64,000 nt of DNA, from the NCBI GenBank assembly GCA_021229015.1, contig CM037783.1, positions 30,795,234-30,859,233 on the forward strand, written 5' to 3'. The notes beneath the pieces are model-generated. The model had not been told where the DNA came from. It worked only from the letters and a program-made list of their open reading frames with translations, and ran no database searches. The DNA comes from Solen grandis. Its lineage: Eukaryota > Mollusca > Bivalvia > Adapedonta > Solenidae. This document shows, piece by piece, positions 46,569 to 58,600 of this stretch (its first letter is position 1; each line of letters opens with the position of its first letter). The position numbers and the translations under genes are program-made.

Positions 46569-49082
46569 CTTGAAGTTCTGAAGGTGATGTTTGTTTCAAA
46601 ACCTGAATCAAATTGTGACAAAGAAATAAGACAATTTAATAATAAGAACTACAATAACACAAATGAATGAATAACAACAGCACCTCATGCGGATTCCAAT
46701 ACTCTTCTGTTGTTTTCTTTTTTAATAAAAATTTAAAAAAAAGATAAATTATGTCAAATGGACCTAAGGGTTATGGCCCTTGATGAGAATGTAGCCCTTG
46801 TGATAGTGAACAAGTATATGAAGTTTGATTATAGACGGTTTTATAGTTTAGAAGTTATTGCCAAGTTTAAAGTTTTTCGCCTCTATGCAACACCAGGGTG
46901 ATGACAATACCTTGACTTTTTTTTCCTTTGAAAAACAGACAAGCTATAAACAATGACGGGAAAACAGTATTATAATACACTGAAGAACATGGTACCATTT
47001 AAATCAAAGCAGAGGTGCTTAGTAAGGAAATTAAATGAAATGTAGTGAAATAGGACAAGTTTAACTGCCTTGCAGTTGAGCTAGCTTTTGTGCGATGCAA
47101 TTACTTGTTATTCCCCCCCGACTTGTTTAAGTTAAGCAACATTATGTAAGGTCAGTGCTTGAAAGGATGTTTGTCGGTCTGTCATAGTGGCAGCCTCTGC
47201 TTCTCTGATGGGGAAGGTAATACCATGTCATGATGTGACAAGCCGGTAATGTGATATCGTCGAATACCCACGGCCGATTGATAGATCATCTATAGGCCGT
47301 GGGATATTACGGCTAAACCTAGTCGTTTTAGGGTGTGTCAGATTGCGCAATTTCATTGGTCACATCACGTTTTTAAAACCATTCATAAAAGCAGTTGTAT
47401 ACAGCTGCCGGACAGTCATTCATTTTATTATTTACATGACTTTCAAGCCTCTGCGCTGAAGAGTGTTGCATTTAAGAGTTGCGTTTTCATTGGTCTATAA
47501 TTTAATCAATATAACTACTGTATCACGACAGTTTGCTTGCCTATTTTCCCACAGCATGGTGTCATATAGTGAAACGGGATAAGTCAGCCGGGGTATTTGA
47601 CGATGGTAATGTGATGGCGCAGATGGTTTGTAAGATCCTGGCTGCAAGGCCACTGATGGGCCCAACTCAAAAAACAAAAAGAGGTAGAAGTTTAGTGATG
47701 TAGAACAAGCTTAATTGCCTTTCATTTCAGCTAGCTTTTGTGTTACTTGTTATTCCCAACTTAAGCAACATTGTATATTTCATGTCAGCAAATCTTCCAT
47801 TAAGTTCATCAAGTTGCCAAATATAGACATCTGTTTTTTTGGCTGTTTTCATGGTGTGTTTCCAGTCTTCACTGTAGCATTAATATGCTACTTCAGATCC
47901 GTATTGTATATAATATCTTCTTTAGGATATGTCACTTACTACTATTTTATTACGATTTAAACAAATGGACCATTGTGTGAAAGACTGGGATACTACTAAG
48001 AAACAGATCAAGGGATGAAATAAAATTTAAACGTTGCTATAAATGGCACTTCTCAAACAACATTTTTTTAAACTTTTATGTCAAAATTATTGCTTTAAGT
48101 AGAGAATTAATGACAATTCCAACATGCATACCAAACGTTTCCTAACATGGATCATATGGACGCAGTAACTGATAATGAATGGTGCCGGTAACATATGAGA
48201 AGATTATTTACATACAATTCAACATGTGTCTTCCTACATTCATATTATATATCAATAACATATATGACATATTTATTCCATATGTAGAAACTGACATTTA
48301 AAGTTGTATTTACCTCTATTAGTATTGCTTGATTTCGAAAGCGTTTGGTAGACTCAGATTAATTCAATAAGGGAAGTAACTGCAAATAATGGTTAAAGGG
48401 CATATCATATCGTTTTGCAACAAGTCTGCTTATTTGAAGGGTAGATTTATGGCCAGATTTATGTCCAAAGATATCATGAAACAATCAATATTATGGATGG
48501 ACATGCTCTAAACGAATGGCAAGGTGTGTCCCTTTTATTGAGAACAAAAAAAAAATGTGATGACATAGAAGCATTGTCATATTATTATTATGATTTATCT
48601 GTTAAAATTTCTTTTGATGAAAAAAATGGATTTAATTTGGTAATAAAAAAAACGTCTTAACCAGTTTGTTTAACAACCCCTTTATTCCAATTAAATTTAA
48701 TTTTATTTGTGTCATATATATAATATAAAAAAGTAGTATAACAAACAATAGCATTGCACAATTTACATTAAGACTGCACAATTCTAATTTTAGTAAATGA
48801 TAAATTGCTTTTAATAAAAAAACATTATTAAAGAAAATTTATTTGATAATGGCAAATGAATATTTTAACATAGGATAGCCCGTAAAGTTTTACACTTATT
48901 TCAAAAGGGGTCCTACAGAGAAAAATATATACGAAAGCGCGATTCCTGATTCAAATTATAAAGATGTGTCGATTTATAGGTAATTATAACTGTATCAAAA
49001 CAATAATACAGTTCAGCATTTTACAACTGAAGCTTACTGCATTAAATCAGGGTTATAAATCCATATAGAGACCCTGGTTAAA

Positions 49083-49200
49083 ACAAAGGTGCCCGGTACG
49101 TTGCTGCTCATTTAAAAAAATCAATGATCTTATATATAATAATATATAAACAAGTATGTTGATTTTTTTTTTCAGTCAAAGCAACGTACCGGGTACCTTT
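49083..49200. repeat. Foldback with 21-bp arms
   Basis: AAAGGTGCCCGGTACGTTGCT and AGCAACGTACCGGGTACCTTT are near-perfect complements, about 75 bp apart, with an AT-rich centre. It is probably a small MITE; the flanks were not resolved. Confidence 0.65.
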
Positions 49201-50844
49201 GGATTAAAGCAGTTCGTTTACAGATGATTAGTAGAAATATGATGATTAGTAGAAATAATTATTAAAATAAAAATATTCTCTCTCGTTAATGTTAGTGAAG
49301 TCTGTTTCCTAACAAATATAATCAACAAATGTATGTCACATTGCACGGGAAAACGCTATTTACGTAAACGCCCTCTTTCTCGAAGCAGGTGCTTGCGGTA
49401 TCATATGATACGTTCCGCAATGTGACTTTTTTGTTGTTTTTCACCAGTTCCGGGTTGCGAATTCGGAAGTTCAGTCTGTTAAGTGACCGCATGTACGCGA
49501 AGAATGGGTGACGGCAAACGAAAACAGAATTTCTAAATATAGGTCCCATACCGTTCGTTCCGCGTGACGAAGATACCACCCACTTTTTTCAATATCACGT
49601 TCATTTTTTATTTGTATAATATACAATATATGAATATTTGTATAAGAATTTGATTTTAAACTTTCTGAGTGTAATACGTCTACAGACGCAAAGTCTTATA
49701 TATCAATATGGTAACTCTTTTTTTTTGGGGGGGGGGGGATCTTTTAAATAACAATTTTCAAAGTTTCATCAAATTCTTATGAAAGTTTTATTTCAGCACG
49801 TATCTTTTAAAGGGGGAGCGGCGTACACCTTCCCCCGGAAATAGAATATGCAGAGGATATCTGTTTAGTGAATATGGTATATATTTTTAATTTTTATCAA
49901 GAAATGATACAAGTTCATATTTTCACGAGCGCGCAAATGTGAAAATTGAATCACTTCGAGATGAGATACATTCCATATTTACTCAAAACAAATTTTCATT
50001 TTTATTTTCTGCTAACTGCTTCTACACCCATATACAAACCCTTTATATGTAAAAAGTAGTCCCGGCAAATCTATATCACCTACACTGTGTGAGATATGGA
50101 TTTTATCTCACTGATAGAACACAATATTTCATCATTTATCATAAAATAAAGTATTATATGCCATATATCGTTTATAATACATATTATGTATGATGAACAC
50201 AATAATATTACCGGTAGTAGTTGCTGGACGTATGCCGCTACCTGTTAACCCATCATCCTGGATCCGTGCATGGTGCTACTTGAACATCAAATTTCTATAA
50301 TCACCACTACTACTACTATTACTCCTACTACTACTACTTCCAGCTACTACTATATATAAGTAATATAACTGCTTATTCAGTTTCTTATTTCTGACCGCAG
50401 CAAACAGTCATCAGCAGCAGTTTTACCGTGATACCAATGCACGTGACTCTGATAAACGTGTACCTTGATAACACGAGCATCGTAACATCCTGACATATGT
50501 CTACTCACATCGATAGGTGATACCTTTAAATTTCGAGGGAAACGCGTACATTTATTGCAGTATGGAACAGCCAGTTTATGCCGTAACTCGCAAGTATTTT
50601 TCACTTATATCCCCCTACCAGAAATATATACTTAAGATTGTTAGTGTGTTTGTCCGTCCGTTTGAGTTCATCTGTGTGTGTTGAAATAAAGCTGACGCCT
50701 TTATTTACATATCATATCACTTGTACAATTATCCGGTATTGTTTAAACTGATCAATTCTACGTTGAATGGGGGCAAACTTTAATAATCCCTCTCAACGGT
50801 TCTTTGTAGAACCAGTGCTTTACTTAATTGATTTATTAACTGAC

Positions 50845-51000
50845 TGATGTCATATAGCTAACTACAGCTGAAAAAGGGAACTGAGGTCATATAGCTAACT
50901 ACAGCTGAAAAGGGAACTGAGGTCATATAGCTAACTACAGCTGAAAAAGGGAACTGAGGTCATATAGCTAACTACAGCTGAAAGAGGGAACTGAGGTCAT
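50845..51000. repeat. 36-37-bp tandem repeat, four copies
   Basis: GAGGTCATATAGCTAACTAC, AGCTGAAAAAGGGAACT repeats four times with A-run length differences. Confidence 0.9.
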
Positions 51001-52001
51001 GAACGTACATGAATGTGGTTCCCAAGGCTGTGGACACGAACATTTTTGGCCCAAAAGATTTTCATGGCCTTTCTAGGCCCAAAGTAGGCCTACTACCGTT
51101 GAGAGAGATTAGTATACATTCTTATTCTTCTTCATCCAGATGATTGTTTATGGCTCTCTCTGGAGCATTGTTGTACAAAGGTAAGGCACACATGCGTTTT
51201 GAAAACATATAAAATAAGTTGCGGCGGGCCAGCAAGTCCTTCCCTAAAGGCTTCAAGTGGCAGAGGTGTGGTCATTTGCTTCGGTAGCAGGTTCCACAGC
51301 CTGTCTCTACGTGAGAAGTAGCGGCATGTGTTTGGTCATCAGTTGTAAGAACCTGTTGCCCAATATAGACATTAAATAAACATACAGCTAAGTACACGAC
51401 TCTAAAGATTAACATAAAATGATACAGAGAACTTTATCACACCTTACCGCAATCAGTAACATCTTGAAGTTAACATTATAGGCATAGACATATTCAATAT
51501 TGTGCTGCATATGTCTGTGATTATAGATGTTGTAACAAGATTGTTTCTCATTCTTATTGACTCGCATGCAGTGGTGCATAGTAATGTGTATGTTTGTTTT
51601 TTATCCATTATGTCGTTGTTGTTATTGTACCTTTATATTGTTTTTTTTACTTGAAATGATAATCAGATCGCACGCAAAATAAAGAGTTTATATATGCCGA
51701 TACAAAAAAAAAATCAGATTTACGCAATATGCCTTTAAATAAAGAAATGTATATGATGTTAGCTTTGGGCATTGGTCAAGAGAGTGTAGGAACCCCCTAG
51801 CTCCCACTTAAAAAAAAAATCCTACTCGATCGTCTCCCAGGAAATTTGATACAATCCGATAGACAATTTTGCTTTGCAGTCACAATGTATACCCTAGTAA
51901 ATATATCTCAACTCTCCTTATTTGAACAGGTAATTTTGTAAGTTAATTAAGTTTAAATATTAAACCACTTCATGTTAATTCTTTATCTGGAAGCTAGTAT
52001 G

Positions 52002-52278
52002 TTTGTATAGGAGGCCTCCGTGGCCGATAGGGTAAAGTCGCTGACTTTAACACTCACTCAACCCCTGACAGCGTGGGTTCGAATCCCGGCAGGGTCATAC
52101 GGATTTTCATGTAAGGAAGCAATCCAACTGGCTTGCGGTAGGTCGGTGTTTCTACCCGGATGCCTCAGTGCATTCGGGGTCTTCCTCCACCTGTAAATGG
52201 CTGGACCTCGCTATATGACTGAAATACTGTCGAAGCGACGGTAAAGCTCAAATAGTCTAGTCAAGTCATCTTTGTATA
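52002..52278 (+). mobile_element. SINE family A, full copy upstream of PIP4P
   Basis: Flanked by TTTGTATA (52002-52009 and 52271-52278). Head GAGGCCTCCGTGGCCGATAG, box B GGTTCGAATCC, tail GTCTAGTCAAGTCA. It ends about 340 bp before the PIP4P start codon. Confidence 0.88.
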
Positions 52279-52617
52279 ATTTCCGAGGCAACTCTTTCTT
52301 AAAAACTTTTAGATAGGTTTAAATGACATATCTCTACAGGGTGACGGTCTATAGCAAATACCTATTTTATTAATAGGTTTTTTGTCTATAGATACACACC
52401 CTAGCTAGCATTAAAAGACTCTGGTCTCTTTTATTTTATATTTTTTCCTCCCCTAAATATATTAGCTTATTTAAAAATGATTAGAATATTGATTACACGT
52501 AAAGACCCGCCCCTGAATAGTTATCGCACGTTTACTATTAACGGGATAAAGAGTTGCAAATTTATGTAACTGGAGTATAAACCACGTGACATTCGATGGT
52601 CACATGATCACAACAAA

Positions 52618-55600
52618 ATGGCGGATGAGGAAGGGGAACGACGACCCTTGTTAGCGGATTCGGCGCAAAACGACAGCCCTCCACCCGAGTACACACAAAA
52701 TGCATTTGGACAAGGTGAATGGCAATCCTTAATTATGTATCATCTACGTTTTTTACATTTTCAGCGCATCTGTAATAGCTTTAGACCACGATAACGTTTC
52801 AACCATATGAATATCAGATTATGATATTAATGTTTTGATACTGGAACGAACTCAGACCCCATGACATTCCTTATAAACTTTGAATGAAGCCTTTACACGA
52901 TTTAGCAACGTGGCATTTAAATCAAATGCAAAAGTCTTCAGTTGTCATTTACGTTTCAATACATTAATGATTTTGTCTCATCTCAATAAGTTCCTGATTA
53001 ATAACTGGATTACTTCTAAATGTAATTCTGATAATATTGTATTAAACATAATGTTAGCAACATTTTTTTTAATGACACTGGTTTTTCCTTTGTTTTTAGC
53101 TTGACTATTTGAAGAATATGAGAGCTATTGTAGTCGTCTGCAAGTAACTCGCAGGCTGATCAGGTTTTATGCTGTTCGCTGCTCCTCAGTGGTCTGGAAA
53201 TTAGGATTTTGTAATTAAATTTTGTAAGGTTTAACTGTGGTTTTCTGCAGATCAGGCTTTTTTATGTGGTATCTATTGAGTGCGTCAAAATGAGTCTATA
53301 TTAGGAAAAGGGTTAATTTGTTTAGGGATATTATACTATCAAGGAAGATAACACTTGATGGAATATATTACAAATTATGGCCCCTTTTTAAGTAAATTTA
53401 ACTTAGACATTTTGGTTAAAGTTTTGCATGCAAGGTACTTTCATGCTTTTATTTCAGTAACCAGGCTTGGGTTTGATTTTAAACTTCTTTAATATGTTCA
53501 GTGGAATCATACTATAATGGCAGATAGTTTTTGAATGAATATAATGCAGAGTTGGGCCACTTTTTGACTTAGACTTTTTGGTTAAAGTTTCGCATGCAAG
53601 CTTTTATCCAGCTTATATCTCAGAAATTATTTTTGGTATTGACTAGAAAGTTTAGAAGTAGGTTCAGGGTCATCAGAAAACCAAGGAGGATAACTCTTGG
53701 ACTGAATTTTATACAAATTATGGCCCTTTTCTAAATTGGATACTTGGTTAAAGTTTTGCTTGTTAAAGTGTTATTATGCTTATGTCTCAGTAACTAGTTA
53801 AGGGTATTAGACTATCAAGGTATATCATTTTTGACTATTATTATATACAGGGTATATGAAGGGCAAGAAATAAATTTGATTTTATTTACCAACAAGCATT
53901 TTGAATAGTCGAGCTTGCTGTCCTCTGACAGCTCTTGCTTTTTTTTTAAATTTGCAGTCAGTTGATCCCTAGCTATAACAGAGAGACAAATTTTGAAGTA
54001 CAGTGTATATGGGCTCTATTTGACTTTTTTGACTTTTTCTTCCTAGAAGAGCTGAATTCTGACACCAGAATGTTTTAAGCTCTGCAAGACTTAGTGTGAG
54101 TGACGGCTGACAGTCTCTTGGGTAAAATTTAAAATCAAAATTTTTTTTTAAAAATATGTACATTAGGTCTACTGATATTCGCTGAGTCAGATCACCCACG
54201 AAGGAGGGACCTGAAGGCTTCTAATGTTAGTGAAGATTCCATTTCAGTTGGAAGACAGTTTCACTCTCTCACAGTTCTCGGGAAGAATGTTTTAGCATAG
54301 GTTGTGTCCTTGATATGTTCCTGGTACAGTCTGTGTCTGGTGTGTGTATCGCTGATTTGTGTATACAGTGAAACCTCATTAGTCCGGACACTTTGGTCCT
54401 TGTTTAAATTTCCGGATTAATGAATTTTCCGTATTAACGAATCAATCCATATCTCTTTTCTTCTTTTTTCTTTCTTTCTTTCATACTTTCTCATTGTACA
54501 CTGTGTGTGTGTGTGTGTTTATGTTTGTTTTCCATTAATAATAATTATATTTAAAATTATATGCTTAGGACTATATATGATTATGTATTTAAATTGATGT
54601 TTACAAATGATGGTTTAATTTTATTTAAATCCATCCTTGACATCAGCATTCTTTAAGAGAAGAAAAAGACACCTTAAGTAGGTGACAGCATAATTGTGAC
54701 CCATTTCTTGTTCTGCATTCGTGAGCAAAATGAATTGGATTTAATTATTTTAGCCAAAACAGTCACAAACAAATGAATATTAAATGTACGCACTGAAAAC
54801 AAAACATATGAACAAAAGACGATCTAAAGGATGGTTGGCTTTTCTGTCTCTTTTTACAGCATACATCTGCAGCTGTGAATAAATTTTACCTTCTTCACTC
54901 GCTAGTTATATATGTAGCTTGCGGCTATACCAGCCCTTAATTGCCCCCTGTTCTCTGGACTGATTAATGTGAAGCGCTCGCGGCTATGTGTAAACAATCT
55001 GCAGGTGACACTTCTATAACAGTCACGAGCAAAGAGTAGTCCGAATGATGTCTAAAAATAGTAGGTGGGAAATCCAGTCTGAACTGGTACCCGGATTATC
55101 GAGTCATTTTAAATAGCAAATGGAAGATTGGTTCCCAAAATGGATGTCCGGATCCGGAACGCGAATTTCCGTATTATCGAATCATTTTTACGTTGTGGAA
55201 ATCCGTTCCAAGAGAAAAGTGTCCGGATGGCGAGGTTTCCGGAATAATGGAGCCCGGACTAACGAGGTTTCACTGTACTTGTTTGATGGTGTATCAACCA
55301 TGTAGTAGATGATTTTGTACATCATAACTAGTCTGCTATGGCTTCTTCTGTTTTCAAGAGACTCCCATTGTAGGTCTGTAAACATCTTTGTGATGTAGCC
55401 AGTGGTCTTTGGTGTATACTGTAGATTGGGAAATATTCGCGTCACTTTTATTTCGCGATTTTACCCTGTCCGTATTTATTTGCGAAGTCATGAATTCGCG
55501 AAGAGCGTATATGCAGAATTTACGGAAATTGCCGAACGTTTCCGTAAATACGACCGAAGACGAATATTTTCACGAAAGGCCGGAACGGTTACTGTATTTA

Positions 55601-58600
55601 GTGAAGGTTGAAAACAACTGTTGGCCTGAGGCCCTGATTTTCGCTCACCAAACTATCACGCAAATATAATAGCACATTGCCTGTATTATGTAAATCCGTT
55701 AATGGGCCATTCATGAATCATGACGATCATTTCATCTCTTTAATGCAGCATTGTTATCCATAATTTGAGACGATACATGCAACACACTTAAGCTTTGTGT
55801 ACTGACAATGTGCGAAAACATTTCTTTCAATTTTCATAATAGGGGTTAACTACATAAGTGTCACTGTTATATTTAACAGATGTTCTATATTTGTAGATAA
55901 CGATGTGACAGTATTTGTATTTACTAGCAGAAAAGTTGTGTTCACATTGAATATTTACGTGTAAATAAATAGTTGAATAAGCTTTCTTTTTCTAATTTGT
56001 AGCACATAATGAAAACGGTCCTGGTACAGCATTTAACCTGTTCCTCGGGGCACGAGGCTTTAATGGCGGCCGATGCATTTTGATAAACTATTTATATGCA
56101 TACACATGTGCTTTATATCATTTGTAACTTGTTCATTTTTCCTTTATGAAAAGTATGGCTACAGTAATATTATAATAGAATCATGTCTACTAGTATCCAC
56201 GAGTCATTACCTGCAAACAGCCTTCTACGGAAAATTCTCGGCAGTTACGGCCACATTTCCGGAAATGTACGGAAGTCAAAGGTAAATATTCACGATTTTT
56301 TTAAATTCGCGATCTTGAGGCTTCGCGAATATTAGCGAAAATAAATCTCTCGCGAACATTTCCCAATCTACAGTAGTTACTGAAGACATGGCATGCAGCT
56401 CTATGCTGGACACATTTAAGGGCTTGGATGCTTGATTTGCTGGAGGGATTCCAGACAGTGGATGCATATTCCAGGATTATAAGCTTTGTCAGTGCATTCC
56501 TTGACTGTATTTGGGCACTCTCTGAGGTTCCTGAGCAGAAAGAAAGCCAGAAGGTTGGCATTGCCTATTTTGTTTTTGATAGTAACATTTTGCCTTTGGA
56601 TTGGGGTATTGTGTTTCCTTTTGAAGTTGTTTGTACCGTTGGTATTTCTTTTTTGATTAGTTCTCCTGGCTGGCTTTCTTGTATGCTTGTTGGTTGCGGC
56701 GTATAGCTTGCAGCGTATAGCTTGCAGTATATAGCTTGCGGCATATAGCTTGCTTTTTAGTATCCTGGAAAACGCTGTGATAAATGTATCAGTCTAACAT
56801 TGAATGTGAGTATTTGATCCTTTCAGGAGGAGCTCTCGAGCCATTCCCTCCACAGCAGCATGTGACGGTACCTCCCATTGGGCCAGATGAATTGCCACCT
56901 CCGTACTCCGAGGTCCCACCTGGTGTGTAACTACACCACAATGACAACTGTAAGCGGTGTGTCCAGGTATCTGTCAGTATGTTAGGGAAACAGAATCAGC
57001 ATGAATTTTGTAAAATGTTCAACATGTAATGTATGCAACTGTACAGTTTTCTGTCTAATCACTTGAATACGCAGTTGGTTATTAACTTTTTGTTCCAGGT
57101 TATCAAACTGTAAGTCCATGGTTTAGGCCTCAGTTAAAATCAGGTTTGTTTGCATTTTGTAGTCAATTAGAAAGATTTATTGTAAAAATCAGATTAACAT
57201 ATTTGTTTTGAATTTATTATTAAGGTTCATCAAAAATTGGAGCATTCAAGTCAGTCGCTTTGTCCATCTGTCCTGACTCCATCACACTTTTTGTCCGGAG
57301 CATAACTCAGAAAGTATAAAAGCTATTACCTCGAAACATCACATGTGGGTAGATCTCATGGAGGAGAAGTGCAGTGCACAATAACCATAACTCTGCACAG
57401 CACATTTTTAGCTCGACTATTCGAAGAATATGAGGAAAATTGAGTCCCCTTGGTCGGCGTATAGCGTTGCAGCTATTTGGTTAAGTTTTTGGCATGACAA
57501 GTTTACTAATCAACCTTATATCCCAATAACCATTTATGGTATTGATCTTGAAAGTTTGTATAAATATTTAGGGGCATCAGACAACCAGGTGATAAATACC
57601 CCTTGACTAAATTCAATATGAAATTAATGGCCTTCTTTATAACTTAGAAATTTGGTTTAAAGTTTTGCATGCAAATGAAAATATTGGCTTTGATTTTTGC
57701 TTGGCAAGCTACTATTAGATGTGTTTTTTTTCTCTTTGGATCACCAAGTGGTAACCCGGTATTTTTTCTAATAAAGAACACAAAATAGCGAATACACATT
57801 TACATTACAAATAAGCAGGTAAATTGACAAAACATGAGTCATACATGGTATAAAATATTTCAAAATAACAGGTAAATTGGACATTTAAAAGTCTTCATTG
57901 ATAAAGCATTAGAAGTAATAGTATATAAAATATATCTCTATGAGTAAAATTAGATTAATTAATAATTACTTTAATTCTATTAAGAACCTATTCAAAGATG
58001 AATTCATAAAATAACCTATGCTAAAGTAATGGGGAGGGGGGGGGGGGAGTTACCGTTTTTGTTTTGACTTTTTACTTGTAGTAGTCCGATCATGCAGAAT
58101 GTCCACTGGTGTGGGTGGGGATCTGTTCTGTGACATGATATTATTCTTTGCTGGCGTGCCAGTATTCGCCCTTTGAACAAATCTCTCCATTGACTGCTGT
58201 CGGCTGTCAGTGCTCGATTTCCTCGTGCGGTTTTGTTTATCAGTAGCTCTGGGGGCTGGGGAACGATTGCGACGTTTTAAATCATCGTCAGCACTACCTG
58301 GCTTGTAGGAACTTTTACTCTTTGTTTCTTCTTCGCTCATTTCTCCCTCAGATATCTCCATTTCTGACTCTGATTTTGGACAATCAGACTGTATGACCTG
58401 GTTTATTGCAGAAATTGCACACCCAATCGTTCGGACAATCTTTGAAGTGATGTCCTTGTTGTAAACATTTTGAACATTTATCATCTCGGTTTCCAGTTAC
58501 GTTGTTGTTTTGTCCCAAATGTAGGACTCATCCTTTAAACTGACCGAATGATAATGTAGCTGGTAGAGGCTCCTTCAGGGTCAATGTTTTGCACATAAGG

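Larger units (their letters stand above)
46569..52617. other. Intergenic region between divergent CNOT10 and PIP4P
   Basis: No exon of a known protein was found. It should hold both promoters and the untranslated first exons. It contains a repeat (46765-46880) related to 21345-21430, a diverged duplication (about 47030-47160 and 47690-47780), a foldback at 49083-49200, T8G10 at about 49719-49738, an ACT microsatellite at about 50303-50337, a 36-bp repeat at 50845-51000 and a SINE at 52002-52278. Small open frames at 49322-49579 and 50377-50604 (minus) have no recognisable domain. The sequence at 48312-48340 could be a CNOT10 5' UTR donor (GAGGTAAATAC on minus), but this is a guess. Confidence 0.5.
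54180..56600 (-). pseudogene. LINE reverse-transcriptase ORF, C-terminal remnant, broken by two transposons
   Basis: Read on minus, three pieces follow in the order of bivalve LINE polyproteins: about 56560-56374 ([34 protein letters not shown]), then about 55418-55278 ([40 protein letters not shown]), then about 54363-54190 ([29 protein letters not shown], then [20 protein letters not shown]). The gaps are filled exactly by the elements 55419-56373 and 54366-55275. Frame changes of one base at both joints and a stop before LPTEMESS show it is dead. This RNA-copying element is common in molluscs; the clade was not assigned. Confidence 0.85.

Noticed and set aside
49322..49579. 85-residue minus-strand open frame with relatively CG-rich sequence
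   Set aside because: No recognisable domain, no splice partners and no start context; possibly part of a repeat or promoter-near sequence.
52880..53104. 74-residue plus-strand open frame with hydrophobic end in PIP4P intron 1
   Set aside because: AT-rich intron sequence that runs into the family C repeat; hydrophobicity comes from poly-T.
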